A DNA stretch of 64,000 bases, taken from the NCBI GenBank assembly GCA_963770505.1, contig CAVYPR010000001.1:1240001-1304000 (forward strand), written 5' to 3'. How positions within the stretch are numbered: position 1 is the first letter of the stretch; each line of letters begins with the position of its first letter. Under the pieces are notes generated by a model that made no database searches, was not told where the DNA came from, and was given only the letters and a program-made list of their open reading frames with translations. The position numbers and the translations under genes were made by a program. Positions 1 to 8,385 of this stretch are shown piece after piece. Origin of the DNA: CAVYPR01 sp963770505 (GTDB lineage Bacteria; Actinomycetota; Acidimicrobiia; Acidimicrobiales; RAAP-2).

Positions 1-462
1 GTCGGCCAGACACACCAGTTCCTGGTCCCGGCCACGCGGGCCGTGCCCGCCCCGCCGAGCCTGCACACAGTCCTCGAGGAGCTCCTGGCGGGCCCCACAA
101 TCCACGAGCACACAGCCGGCGTGCGCTCGGCCATCAGCGACGCCGTGCGCCTGCAGTCGGTGAAACCGGCCGTGGTGAAGCCGTCGGCCGACGTGGTCAC
201 CGTCGACTTCAACACAGCCTTCGCCCTCATCTCGGGCACACAGGAGGTGCAGGCTGTGGCCCAGGTGGTCTTCACGATCACCAAGCAAGTGGGTCGACAG
301 ATCGGCGTCCAGTTCCAGATCGAGGGCGTGACAACCGATGTCCCCACCGCCACAGGGGCCGAGGTGGCCGGACCCGTCTCCTACGACAAGTACGCGTCGC
401 TGACGACATCGGCCACAACCTCCACGACGACGACCGCGCCGGGCGCGCCGTCCGGCCTCTAA
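1..462 (+). CDS. GerMN-domain protein, C-terminal part (5' end outside window)
   Basis: The open frame runs in from base 1, so the true start lies upstream. The visible 153 residues contain the GerMN-type fold pattern: a short strand (HQFLVPATR), a helix with LEELLAGPT, a strand with VVTVDFN, and a helix QAVAQVVFTIT followed by VQFQIEG. GerMN domains are found in spore germination proteins and in exported lipoproteins of non-spore-forming actinobacteria; export is inferred here because the N-terminus is not visible. The tail is a Thr/Ser/Ala-rich low-complexity stretch. About 10 of 23 Thr codons are ACA, a bias shared with other exported proteins of this window. It converges with rsfS, overlapping its stop by a few bases. 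Confidence 0.75.
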   Translation, partial: VGQTHQFLVPATRAVPAPPSLHTVLEELLAGPTIHEHTAGVRSAISDAVRLQSVKPAVVKPSADVVTVDFNTAFALISGTQEVQAVAQVVFTITKQVGRQIGVQFQIEGVTTDVPTATGAEVAGPVSYDKYASLTTSATTSTTTTAPGAPSGL

Positions 463-878
463 CCGGTGGCCGCCTCCTGCCACGCCACCCGTGGGGCGGC
501 CGACCAGAGGTGCTCGAGGTCGTAGAAGTCGCGCGTCTCCTCCAAGAAGACGTGGACCACGAAGTCCCCGTAGTCCATGAGGACCCACGTTCCGTCGCGC
601 AGCCCCTCGACGCTCGACGGCGACCGGCCCCCGCCTTCCTTCACCCGCCGTTCGATCTCGTCGACCAGGGTGCGCACCTGGCGGGTGTTGCGCCCGCTGG
701 TGACGACGAAGGCGTCCACCACGCCGATCAGGTCGCACATGGCCAGCACCACCGTGTCGCGCCCAAGCTTCTCGTCCGCCGCCGCCGCGGCCACGTAGGC
801 CGCCCTCGGCACCGACGTGTCGCCCACGGCGTCGGTCCCGCCGGACCCCGGCCGCACGACACCGGCCGGTCCGCTCAC
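459..878 (-). CDS. rsfS: Ribosomal silencing factor RsfS
   Basis: A 139-residue protein of the RsfS/DUF143 family, which binds ribosomal protein L14 and blocks joining of the 30S and 50S subunits under starvation. Family hallmarks are visible: DAFVVTSGRNTRQV near residue 55 and VLMDYGDFVVHVF near residue 100. The first 25 residues are a Gly/Pro-rich extension, so a later start is possible. It is the last gene of a short minus-strand set nadD, small membrane protein, rsfS; the gap to the upstream gene is 7 bases. The nadD-rsfS pairing is the usual actinobacterial arrangement. Confidence 0.93.
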   Translation of the reverse strand: MSGPAGVVRPGSGGTDAVGDTSVPRAAYVAAAAADEKLGRDTVVLAMCDLIGVVDAFVVTSGRNTRQVRTLVDEIERRVKEGGGRSPSSVEGLRDGTWVLMDYGDFVVHVFLEETRDFYDLEHLWSAAPRVAWQEAATG

Positions 879-885
879 CGGCGGC

Positions 886-1173
886 TCAACGGATCACGTC
901 CAGCACCGCGACGGTGAGCGCCAACGAGCCGGCCAGCACGCCGACGCCCAGCGCCGCGTAGCGGCGGCGCTGGCGGCGGGCGGCCCGGCGCTCGGCCCGC
1001 AGCTCGCAGCGCCCCATCACCACTTCGGGCTCGACGGACTCGACGGCGGTGACGGGAGAGGCGGGAGAGGCGGGCGCGGCCGGGGGGAGCGGGGCGGTGG
1101 ACGGGGCGGGGAGCGGACCGACGGCGACCGGGCGGACCCGGGGAAGCTCGGCGGTGTCGACGCTCGACGTCAT
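886..1173 (-). CDS. Small single-pass membrane protein between nadD and rsfS
   Basis: A 95-residue protein, not recognised as a named family. Residues 1-50 are Pro/Ala/Val-rich and probably disordered. Residues 58-72 are strongly basic (RAERRAARRQRRR) and are followed by one hydrophobic helix (YAALGVGVLAGSLALTVAVL) to the C-terminus, so it is probably a tail-anchored membrane protein with the N-terminus in the cytoplasm. The ATG overlaps the nadD stop as ATGA, which fixes the start and suggests translational coupling. Small LytR-like or unknown membrane genes at this locus are common in actinobacteria, but I cannot assign a function. Confidence 0.7.
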   Translation of the reverse strand: MTSSVDTAELPRVRPVAVGPLPAPSTAPLPPAAPASPASPVTAVESVEPEVVMGRCELRAERRAARRQRRRYAALGVGVLAGSLALTVAVLDVIR

Positions 1174-1763
1174 CTGCGCACAGCGTACAGATTCCTGCGC
1201 CCGATGCAACGGATGACGGCCTCGGGCACGAGGGCATCGACCGGACGGCCGCTGGCCAGGAGTTCTCTCACCTGGGAGCTCGACACGTCGACCCCGCCGC
1301 CCTCGACGCGACGCACCCTCCACCCGGCCGGGTCCCCGACCACGGGGCTGCGCGGCCGGGAGACCACGACCAGCGTGACCAGCCGCCGGAGCTCGTCCAC
1401 CCGCTCCCAGCTCGGCAGGGTGGCCACCAGGTCGGCGCCCACCACCAGGTAGAGCTCGGGGGCGGCACGGCCGGCGGCGCGGGCCCCCTCCACGAGCGCC
1501 TCGGCCGTCTCGACGGTGTAACTCGGCCCCCCCCGGTCGATCTCGAGCCGGCAGGGCTCGACCCCCGCCAGGCCGTCGGTGGCCGCCTCGACCATGGCCC
1601 AGCGGTCCTCGGCCGGGGTGATCACCCGCTGCGGCACCTTCTGCCACGGGTGGTTGGCCACCACCAGCAGGAGGCGGTCGAGCCCGAGCGCGTCGCGGCA
1701 GCGCAGGGCGGCGTCGAGATGGCCGTTGTGGGGCGGGTCGAAGGTCCCCCCGAGCAGGCCCAC
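1170..1763 (-). CDS. nadD: Nicotinate-nucleotide adenylyltransferase NadD
   Basis: Transfers AMP from ATP to nicotinate mononucleotide in NAD synthesis. The N-terminus has the nucleotidyltransferase signature GGTFDPPHNGH (about residues 5-15), followed by LLLVVANHPWQK, and the C-terminal part has VDVSSSQVRELL, corresponding to the ISSTxxR motif. I chose the GTG at 1763, which gives 197 residues, the normal family length, and places the first strand directly after the start. No strong Shine-Dalgarno site is visible. The frame stays open upstream, so the start is not certain. The stop overlaps the next gene as ATGA. Confidence 0.9.
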   Translation of the reverse strand: MGLLGGTFDPPHNGHLDAALRCRDALGLDRLLLVVANHPWQKVPQRVITPAEDRWAMVEAATDGLAGVEPCRLEIDRGGPSYTVETAEALVEGARAAGRAAPELYLVVGADLVATLPSWERVDELRRLVTLVVVSRPRSPVVGDPAGWRVRRVEGGGVDVSSSQVRELLASGRPVDALVPEAVIRCIGRRNLYAVRR

Positions 1764-1887
1764 CCGTTCGGCGCGCCCCGCCGTGTCGCGCTCAGTGGGC
1801 GGCAACCGGCACCCGGTCGATGCGCGACGGACGGCCCATGGGGCGAGCCTAGGTCCGGCCGTCGCGCCGACACCCCTTGTCACGCCG

Positions 1888-1893
1888 TACGCT
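1888..1893 (+). promoter_or_regulatory. -10 element of a probable leaderless promoter for DAHP synthase
   Basis: TACGCT lies exactly 6 bases before the ATG at 1900, the spacing expected if transcription begins at the A of the start codon. No Shine-Dalgarno site precedes the ATG. No good -35 hexamer is visible. The same arrangement recurs before other genes in the window. Confidence 0.55.
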
Positions 1894-1899
1894 TGTGCC

Positions 1900-3300
1900 A
1901 TGCCGAGGGGCAGCGAGACCGAGGGGGCCAAGGGGGCCGGCACGCCGCCGGCCACCGGCGAGGCGCGCTGGCACACCGGCTCGTGGCGCGGCCGCCCGGC
2001 CGGCCAACAGCCCGGCTGGCCCGACGCCGAGGCGCTGAAACACGTCGAGGCCAGGCTGGCCACCCTGCCCCCCCTGGTGGTGGCGGGCGAGGCCCGCCGG
2101 CTCACGGCGTCGCTGGCCGAGGTGGCCCAGGGCCGCGCCTTCCTGCTCCAGGCCGGCGACTGCGCCGAGTCGTTCGGGGACTTCGCCGCCGACAGCATCC
2201 GGGACAAGCTCAAGGTCATCCTGCAGATGGCGGTGGCCCTCACCTACGCCGCCGGGGTCCCGGTGGTCAAGGTGGGGAGGATCGCCGGCCAGTTCGCCAA
2301 GCCTCGCTCCTCGCCCACCGAGCGGGTCGGCGACCTCGAGCTCGAGGCCTTCCGGGGCCACATGGTCAACGACGAGCCGTTCGACGCCGACGCCCGCCGG
2401 CCCGATCCGGCCCGGCTGCTCTCCGCCTACCACCAGTCAGCGGCCACCTTGAACCTCCTGCGGGCGTTCACCAAGGGCGGGTTCGCCGACCTCTCGCTGG
2501 TGCACGCCTGGAACCAGCAGTTCGTGGCCTCCTCGTCCCAAGGCCGCCGCTACGAGCGGATTGCCAGCGAGATCGACCGGGCGCTGCGCTTCATGACGGC
2601 CTGCGGCATCGACCTGACGGCCGAGGTCGGCCTGCACCAGGTCGACTTCTGGACGAGCCACGAGGCGCTCATCCTCAACTACGAAGAGGCCCTCACCCGC
2701 CAGGACTCGCTCACCGGCGACTGGGTCGACTGCTCGGCCCACCTGGTGTGGGTGGGCGAGCGGACCCGCCAGGTCGACGGGGCCCACGTGGAGTTCCTCT
2801 CGGGAGTGATCAACCCGGTGGGCGCCAAGATCGGGCCGAGCGCCACCGCCACAGAGGTGGTGGCCCTCTGCGATCGCCTGGACCCCGAGCGGACGCCGGG
2901 CCGGCTGACCCTCGTCACCCGTTTCGGCGCCGGCCGGGTGGACGAGCTGCTGCCGCCGCTGATCGAGGCGGTCGGGGCCTCGGGCCACCCGGTGGTCTGG
3001 GCCTGCGACCCCATGCACGGCAACACCTTCGTGAGCGACGGCGGCCGCAAGACCCGGCGCTTCGACGACATCATGGCCGAGCTGCACGAGTTCTTCGCCG
3101 TCCACCGCCGGCTCGGCACCTGGCCGGGCGGCGTCCACGTGGAGCTGACCGGCGACGACGTCACCGAGTGCCTGGGAGGGGCCGAGGAGATCGTCGAGGG
3201 CGACCTGCACCAGCGGTACCTGACGGCCTGCGACCCGCGGCTCAACGCGCGCCAGTCCCTTGACCTGGCCTTCGGGGTGGCCGAGCTCCTGCGCGGGTGA
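1900..3300 (+). CDS. aroG: 3-deoxy-D-arabino-heptulosonate 7-phosphate synthase, class II
   Basis: Condenses phosphoenolpyruvate and erythrose 4-phosphate, the first step of the shikimate pathway. At 466 residues it matches the plant-like class II enzymes of actinobacteria. Visible motifs include LQAGDCAESF near residue 90 (metal-binding Cys), KPRSSP near 135, WACDPMHGNT near 365 (metal-binding His) and HVELTGDDVTECLGG near 415. The start is the ATG that sits 6 bases after a TACGCT box. It is divergent from nadD and followed after 104 bases by a secreted protein gene. Class II enzymes of this group can associate with chorismate mutase; no such gene is visible here. Confidence 0.95.
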   Translation: MPRGSETEGAKGAGTPPATGEARWHTGSWRGRPAGQQPGWPDAEALKHVEARLATLPPLVVAGEARRLTASLAEVAQGRAFLLQAGDCAESFGDFAADSIRDKLKVILQMAVALTYAAGVPVVKVGRIAGQFAKPRSSPTERVGDLELEAFRGHMVNDEPFDADARRPDPARLLSAYHQSAATLNLLRAFTKGGFADLSLVHAWNQQFVASSSQGRRYERIASEIDRALRFMTACGIDLTAEVGLHQVDFWTSHEALILNYEEALTRQDSLTGDWVDCSAHLVWVGERTRQVDGAHVEFLSGVINPVGAKIGPSATATEVVALCDRLDPERTPGRLTLVTRFGAGRVDELLPPLIEAVGASGHPVVWACDPMHGNTFVSDGGRKTRRFDDIMAELHEFFAVHRRLGTWPGGVHVELTGDDVTECLGGAEEIVEGDLHQRYLTACDPRLNARQSLDLAFGVAELLRG

Positions 3301-3328
3301 CGCCCGGCGGGTGGATGTCGCCCACCGA

Positions 3329-3353
3329 GAATTCGCGTGACATTCGCGAATTC
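3329..3353. promoter_or_regulatory. Perfect 9-bp inverted repeat upstream of the propeller/GH25-like gene
   Basis: GAATTCGCG and CGCGAATTC are separated by 7 bases. The element lies 28 bases after the DAHP synthase stop and 36 bases before a TATATT box. No T-run follows, so an operator just upstream of the -35 region is as likely as a terminator. The AT content of the arms is unusual for this window. Confidence 0.5.
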
Positions 3354-3389
3354 CCGCGCCATTCCCCCTCCCCGGCGCGGGCCCCCATG

Positions 3390-3395
3390 TATATT
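3390..3395 (+). promoter_or_regulatory. Candidate -10 box for the propeller/GH25-like gene
   Basis: TATATT stands out in very GC-rich sequence and lies 9 bases before the GTG at 3405, compatible with a leaderless or almost leaderless transcript. It overlaps the frame of longer alternative starts at 3297 and 3387, which would then be upstream of the transcript. Confidence 0.45.
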
Positions 3396-3404
3396 TGGCC
3401 GGTC

Positions 3405-5021
3405 GTGGCAGGGCTCCGTGGTCGCAGTGGGCGCCGCGGCGCGTGTCGGTCGGAAGATCGCCGGTGCGTCGTCGTTGCGCTGGTGGCGGTGATCGTCGCC
3501 TGCTCTGCCCTCGTCGCCCTCACCGTCGGCGGCACCACCCCAGCGTCGGCCGCCACACTCAAGGAGCCCACGCAGGGGCCGGCGGCCGCCCCGCCCGAGT
3601 TGTCGGCCTACTGGCTGGTCGCCTCCGACGGCGGCATCTTCTCCTTCGGGGGCGCCCCCTTCTACGGCTCGACCGGCACAATGACCCTCAACGAGCCGGT
3701 GGTGGGCATGGCCGGGACCCCGGGCAGCAAGGGGTACTGGCTGGTCGCCTCCGACGGCGGCGTCTTCTCCTTCGGCAACGCCCAGTTCCACGGTTCCACT
3801 GGCGCCGAGCACCTCAACCGCCCGATCGTGGGCGTCGCCGCCACGCCCACAGGCGGCGGGTACTGGCTGGTCGCCTCCGACGGCGGGATCTTCGCCTTCG
3901 GCAACGCCCAGTTCTACGGCTCCATGGGGGGCAAGCCGCTCAACCGCCCGATCGTGGGCATGGCCGCCGCGCCCACAGGCGGCGGGTACTGGCTGGTCGC
4001 CTCCGACGGCGGGATCTTCGCCTTCGGCTCGGCCCGGTTCCACGGTTCGACCGGCAACGAGACCCTGAACGAGCCGATCGTGGGCATGACGCCCACCGCC
4101 GACGGCCAGGGCTACTGGTTCACCGCGGCCGACGGCGGGGTGTTCGCCTTCGGCGACGCCACCTACGACGGCTCCCTGGGCGGCGTGCCCCAGAGCCGAC
4201 CCATCGTGGCCATGGCCTCGGACTCGCTGGGCAACGGGTACTGGTTCACCAACTCCAACGGCGCCGTGAGCGCCTTCGGCAAGGCCACATACTGGGGCTC
4301 GGCCCCCCAGGTGCTGAACCGGCCGGTGGTCGGCATGACCGAGGCCGACGCCACCGGCCACTTCAGCGTGTCGACATTCCCGAGCGGCGCCTACGGCTAC
4401 GACGTCTCCAAGTACCAGTGCGGCAACCTCCCGCCGCCGCCCCACACCATCGGGGTGGTGCAGGTGAACGGCTACCCCTTCAAGGCGGTCAACCCCTGCC
4501 TGGCGACAGAGGCCTCGTGGGCGGCGGGCGGCCTCAACCTCTACACCTACCTCGCCTACGGCAGCACAACATCGTCGTCCGACGCCGCCTGCTCGCTGCA
4601 GGCCAGCCCGGACGCCTGCAACTTCGGGTTCAACGCCGCCATCTACTCCTTCGACGCCGCCCAGACAGCGGGGATCGACACCTCGGTGCCGTGGTGGCTG
4701 GACGTCGAGACACCGAGCGGGAGCTGGTCATCGACACCGGCAGCCAACGCCTCGCTCGTCCAAGGGGCCATCGAGGGGCTGCACTACGCCGGCATCAACA
4801 ACGTCGGCGTCTACGCCTCACCGGCCAAGTGGAACACAATCGTCGGCGACTACCAGCCCGCCGTCCCCTACTGGATGGCCTACTGGACGACAACAGGCCC
4901 GGCCAGCTGCGCCGGCTACACAAACTGGGCGAGCAGCGAGCTGCTCCCGACCGGCCCACTGGTCCTCGCCCAGTTCAGCGACCACTCCAACGGGACATAC
5001 GACGGCGACTACGCCTGCTAA
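3405..5021 (+). CDS. Secreted six-repeat propeller protein with GH25-like C-terminal domain
   Basis: A Sec-type signal peptide is visible: Arg-rich start, hydrophobic stretch VVVALVAVIVACSALVAL, and a probable ASA cleavage site near residue 50. Next come six repeats of about 43 residues with the core YWLVASDGGIFSFG and PIVGMA (about residues 65-325), suggesting a six-bladed beta-propeller. The C-terminal 200 residues begin with GYDVSKYQ and contain WWLDVETPSG and VGVYASPAKW, resembling GH25 or DUF1906-type TIM barrels, with Asp and Glu in the LDVE strand as possible catalytic residues. A cell-wall or glycan hydrolase is inferred. I chose GTG 3405; in-frame starts at 3297 and 3387 exist. About 17 Thr codons are ACA. 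Confidence 0.8.
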   Translation: MAGLRGRSGRRGACRSEDRRCVVVALVAVIVACSALVALTVGGTTPASAATLKEPTQGPAAAPPELSAYWLVASDGGIFSFGGAPFYGSTGTMTLNEPVVGMAGTPGSKGYWLVASDGGVFSFGNAQFHGSTGAEHLNRPIVGVAATPTGGGYWLVASDGGIFAFGNAQFYGSMGGKPLNRPIVGMAAAPTGGGYWLVASDGGIFAFGSARFHGSTGNETLNEPIVGMTPTADGQGYWFTAADGGVFAFGDATYDGSLGGVPQSRPIVAMASDSLGNGYWFTNSNGAVSAFGKATYWGSAPQVLNRPVVGMTEADATGHFSVSTFPSGAYGYDVSKYQCGNLPPPPHTIGVVQVNGYPFKAVNPCLATEASWAAGGLNLYTYLAYGSTTSSSDAACSLQASPDACNFGFNAAIYSFDAAQTAGIDTSVPWWLDVETPSGSWSSTPAANASLVQGAIEGLHYAGINNVGVYASPAKWNTIVGDYQPAVPYWMAYWTTTGPASCAGYTNWASSELLPTGPLVLAQFSDHSNGTYDGDYAC

Positions 5022-5215
5022 CGGCGGCTCGGGGCCCTGACGCGCCGCCGGCGGAACCGACCTCGTCAGCGGGCGGCGGGGCCGCCGGCGCGATGGATGG
5101 CCGGTCTGCGCCGCCATCTGGTGGGCAGCGCCACGGCCCGAGCCCCGGGCGGGTGCCGGTCCCCAGCCGCTCGACCCGCGACCGACGGGACGTGAAGACT
5201 GGCGGAGTGGCCCGC

Positions 5216-6112
5216 ATGCACGCAGACGAGGTCGACGTCGACAGCTCGCTGGTCCGTCGCCTGCTGGCCGCCCAGATGCCCGACCTCGCCGACCGCCCGC
5301 TCACGGTGGTCGAGCCCTGGGGCACCGACAACGCCATCTGGCGGCTCGGCGACGACCTGGTGCTGCGCCTGCCCCGCATCCACTGGGCGGCCACACAGCC
5401 CGACCTCGAGGCCCGGGTGCTGCCGCGCCTGTCCCCCCACCTCCCGGTGGCCGTCCCCGAGCCGGTCGCCGTGGGCGAGCCGGGCGAGGGCTACCCCTAC
5501 CGCTGGGCCGTCCACCGTTGGCTCCCCGGCGAGGCCGCCTCGATGGCCCGTCTGCACGATCCGGTCAGCTTCGCCCGGGACCTCGCCGGGGTGGTGCGGG
5601 CCCTGCACGCCGTGCCCCCCGACGACGCCCCGCCGGCCACCAACCGGGCTCGGGACCTGCGCTCCTACCACGACGAGACCGTGGCCTCCATCGACTACGC
5701 GGCGGGGCTGGTGGACGCGGCGTCGGCGCGGGCGGCGTGGGAGCGGGCGTTGGCCGCGCCCGCCCACCGCGGGCCCCCGGTGTGGGTCCACGGCGACCTC
5801 GAGGGAAACTGCCTGGTGCGCGCCGGACAGCTCTCGGGCATCGTCGACTGGGGCTCGGCGTGCGCCGGCGACCCGGCCGTCGACATTCAGGTCGTGTGGT
5901 CGCCACTGTTCACCGACGCTTCCCGCAAGGCGTTTCTCGACACCCTCGGGGTCGACGATGCGACGGTCGAGAGGAGCAAGGGCGCGGCGATCCACCAGGC
6001 GTGTGCCGCCCTCCCCTACTACCGGAACACCTACCCCGCGATCGTGGAGCGCTCCGCGCACAAGCTGGCGGTGCTCGGCGTTGGTGTGCACGAGGACCCC
6101 GCACCGGCCTGA
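5216..6112 (+). CDS. Aminoglycoside phosphotransferase (APH)-family kinase
   Basis: A 298-residue protein with the APH/choline kinase fold. The N-lobe has NAIWRLGDDLVLRLPR near residue 35; the catalytic loop is VWVHGDLEGNCLV near residue 185, and the metal-binding segment is GIVDWGSACAGDPAVDI near 205. This subgroup is related to macrolide or hygromycin-type kinases, but many members are uncharacterised, so no antibiotic substrate is claimed. The ATG at 5216 was chosen; a GTG at 5207 preceded by GGCGGA is an alternative. The gene stands alone between the secreted protein and a convergent phosphatase gene. Confidence 0.85.
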   Translation: MHADEVDVDSSLVRRLLAAQMPDLADRPLTVVEPWGTDNAIWRLGDDLVLRLPRIHWAATQPDLEARVLPRLSPHLPVAVPEPVAVGEPGEGYPYRWAVHRWLPGEAASMARLHDPVSFARDLAGVVRALHAVPPDDAPPATNRARDLRSYHDETVASIDYAAGLVDAASARAAWERALAAPAHRGPPVWVHGDLEGNCLVRAGQLSGIVDWGSACAGDPAVDIQVVWSPLFTDASRKAFLDTLGVDDATVERSKGAAIHQACAALPYYRNTYPAIVERSAHKLAVLGVGVHEDPAPA

Positions 6113-6199
6113 CGAGCCCGCCCGGGCGGCACGAGGGCCTGGGCCCGTGGGCGCCGTCGGGCCGCTCTCACCGGGGCGCGTGGGGCACGCCCGCCCGGC

Positions 6200-6922
6200 T
6201 CACCGGGGTGCGGGCGCGTCGTTGTAGCGGCGCAGCAGCCACGCCCCGTCGTTGCGCTCCCAGACGGTGAGCGACGCGTGGTCGGTGCGCAGCCCCAGAC
6301 GCACGCAGGAGGGCGAGATCGGCAGGAAGCGCAGGAGCGTCGACTCGATCACCCCGGCGTGGCACGCCACCACCACGGTCTCCCCCCGGTGGCGGTCGGC
6401 CACCCGGGCCACCGCCGCCGAGGCCCGTTCGACGAACGAGCGCCAGCTCTCGCCTCCCGGGGCGAGCGGTCGGGAGGGGTCGGCGTCCCAGTCCGGCTCC
6501 TCGTAGCGGGCGACGAACTCGGGCCACGTGAGGCCGTCGGCCTCCCCGGGGTGCAGCTCGCAGAGGTCGCAGTCGCTCCGCACCACCAGGGGCGGTCCCT
6601 CCCGCCAGCGGTCGAGGGCCGGGGCCAGCAACTCGGCCGTGGCCACCGCCCGAGGCAGCACCGAGGCGTAGAGGGCGGCCACCCCCGACAGCTCGCCCGT
6701 GCGGGCCAGCCGGTCGGCCAGCGCCCCCACCTGGGCCAGGCCCGCGGCGGTCAGCCCCGTGCAGCCGGTCGCCCCGCCCACCACCCCGTCCACGTTGCAG
6801 ACCGCCTCGCCGTGGCGGACCAGCACCACGGTGGTGGCCCCGGCCGACCTGGCGGGCACCGTGCGCACCCCGGGCGGGGGGCCGGGGTCCACGGGGCCCT
6901 CGGACGGCGCGGGCCCGCTCAT
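6200..6922 (-). CDS. Histidine phosphatase family protein (phosphoglycerate mutase-like)
   Basis: A 240-residue protein with the RHGE motif in VVLVRHGEAVCN near residue 38 and the second catalytic His in VVACHAGVIES near residue 190. A conserved acidic segment CDLCELHPGEADGLTW lies between them. The first 30 residues are a Pro-rich extension. The ATG overlaps the VWA gene stop as ATGA, so it is probably translated together with the MoxR-VWA pair. The physiological substrate cannot be told from sequence. Confidence 0.9.
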   Translation of the reverse strand: MSGPAPSEGPVDPGPPPGVRTVPARSAGATTVVLVRHGEAVCNVDGVVGGATGCTGLTAAGLAQVGALADRLARTGELSGVAALYASVLPRAVATAELLAPALDRWREGPPLVVRSDCDLCELHPGEADGLTWPEFVARYEEPDWDADPSRPLAPGGESWRSFVERASAAVARVADRHRGETVVVACHAGVIESTLLRFLPISPSCVRLGLRTDHASLTVWERNDGAWLLRRYNDAPAPR

Positions 6923-8370
6923 GCCAGCTCGCCCACGAACCGTTCGAGCTGGCGCAGCGTCCGGCACTCCACCACGGCGTCGCAGTGCGCCGCGTACTCG
7001 TCGACGATGGAGTCCCCCGAGCCCCAGTAGTCGCGCGGCTCGGGGTTGAGCCAGTAGACGTGGCGGGCCTGGCGCTGCAGCTGTTCGAGCACCCAGGCCT
7101 CCGAGGCGTGGTAGTTGTTCCGTCCGTCGCCGAGCACCAGGAGGCTCGTGCGCGACGACACCTCGTCCCCCCACCGCTGGTTGAACACCGACAGGGCGTG
7201 GCCGTAGTCGGAGTGGCCGTCGACCCAGATCACGTCGGCCTCGGTGTTGATCCGATGGACCGCCTGGCTCGGGTCGTCGGTCTCCTCGAAGAAGCGCGTC
7301 ACCTCGTCGATGCCGTCGACGAAGACGAAGCTGCGCACCTTGGAGAACTGCGAGCTGATGGCGTGCACCAGCAGGAGGGTGAAGCGGGCGAAGGAGGCGA
7401 CCGACCCCGAGATGTCGGCCACCACGAAGATCTCGGGCTTGGCCGGCCGGGGGTGGCGGAACCGGGGCTCGACCGGCACCCCGCCGGTCGACAGCGAGCG
7501 CCGCACGGTGGCCCGGAAGTCGAGCGGGCCCCGGCGCCCGTGGCGGCGCTTGCGGGCCAGGCGCACGGCCAGCTTGCGCGAGAGGGGGTGCAGGGCCAGG
7601 CGCAGGGCGGTCAGCTCCTCGCGCGAGGCGTGCATGACGTCGACGTCCTCGGGCAGGGGCTTTCGGACCGAGCGGGCCAGCGCCTCGGACCCGCGGTCCA
7701 TGACCAGGCGCCGCCGGATCTCGGTCTCGATGGCGCGGCGCAGCTTCTCGATGCGGGCCCGGTACTCGTCGGCCACCAGCCGTTCCTCGAGCGCCGTCGG
7801 ACCGCCGCCGGCCGCGCTCTGGCGGGCCTCGGCCACCAGGCGCTCGAGCACGCGGTCGAGGTCGAGGTTCCGCAGGGTGCGGTAGAGGTAGTAGGTGCCG
7901 CCCACCGGGCGGCCCGGCTCCATGCCGGCGAAGCGGTCGACGGCGTAGCGGGCCACCACCGCGGCCAGCCCGGCGTCACCCGAGAGCAGGGCGCGGTAGA
8001 GGAGCTCGGCCAGCTCCTCGGCGCTCACCCGCTCGCCCCCTCCCCCGCCGCGGCCCCGCCCCTCGCCGCCGGTCCCCCGGCCGGTGCCGGCGGCCTCTGT
8101 GTCGGTGGCCTCTTCTTCCAAGGCGCCGGCCTCGACGGCGCCGGGATCGGCGGGCAGGCGCGGGGCGAAGTAGATCTCGAAGGCGGTCTCGAAGACCCGC
8201 CAGTGCGAGCTGTTCTTGACCAGGGTGGCGGCCAGCGCGTACTTGAGCGTCTCGCGGTCCTCGAGGGGGACGTGGTGGAGGGCCTCGGCCGCGTCGAGGT
8301 GCTCGGTCAACGAGACCGGCAGGCCGGCCTCACGCAACTCGGTGACGAACCCCGACAGGACCTCGAGCAC
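6919..8370 (-). CDS. VWA-domain (CoxE-like) protein
   Basis: A 483-residue cytoplasmic protein. The C-terminal von Willebrand A domain has an intact MIDAS motif DISGS (in VVADISGSVASF near residue 315), plus conserved TSLLVLGDGRNN near 410. The N-terminal half has the helical CoxE-type region with FVTELREAGLPVS. Gly/Glu-rich low complexity occupies about residues 120-145. It is encoded just downstream of a MoxR-type AAA ATPase, the standard partner: such pairs act as metal-insertion or protein-remodelling chaperones. No obvious metalloenzyme client is adjacent except the copper amine oxidase further upstream in the same gene run. Confidence 0.9.
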   Translation of the reverse strand: MLEVLSGFVTELREAGLPVSLTEHLDAAEALHHVPLEDRETLKYALAATLVKNSSHWRVFETAFEIYFAPRLPADPGAVEAGALEEEATDTEAAGTGRGTGGEGRGRGGGGGERVSAEELAELLYRALLSGDAGLAAVVARYAVDRFAGMEPGRPVGGTYYLYRTLRNLDLDRVLERLVAEARQSAAGGGPTALEERLVADEYRARIEKLRRAIETEIRRRLVMDRGSEALARSVRKPLPEDVDVMHASREELTALRLALHPLSRKLAVRLARKRRHGRRGPLDFRATVRRSLSTGGVPVEPRFRHPRPAKPEIFVVADISGSVASFARFTLLLVHAISSQFSKVRSFVFVDGIDEVTRFFEETDDPSQAVHRINTEADVIWVDGHSDYGHALSVFNQRWGDEVSSRTSLLVLGDGRNNYHASEAWVLEQLQRQARHVYWLNPEPRDYWGSGDSIVDEYAAHCDAVVECRTLRQLERFVGELA

Positions 8371-8385
8371 GGGCCCGCTCGGGGC

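Noticed and set aside
5216..6112. Antibiotic-resistance gene
   Set aside because: The APH fold is clear, but the family is broad and no resistance subtype can be recognised from sequence alone.
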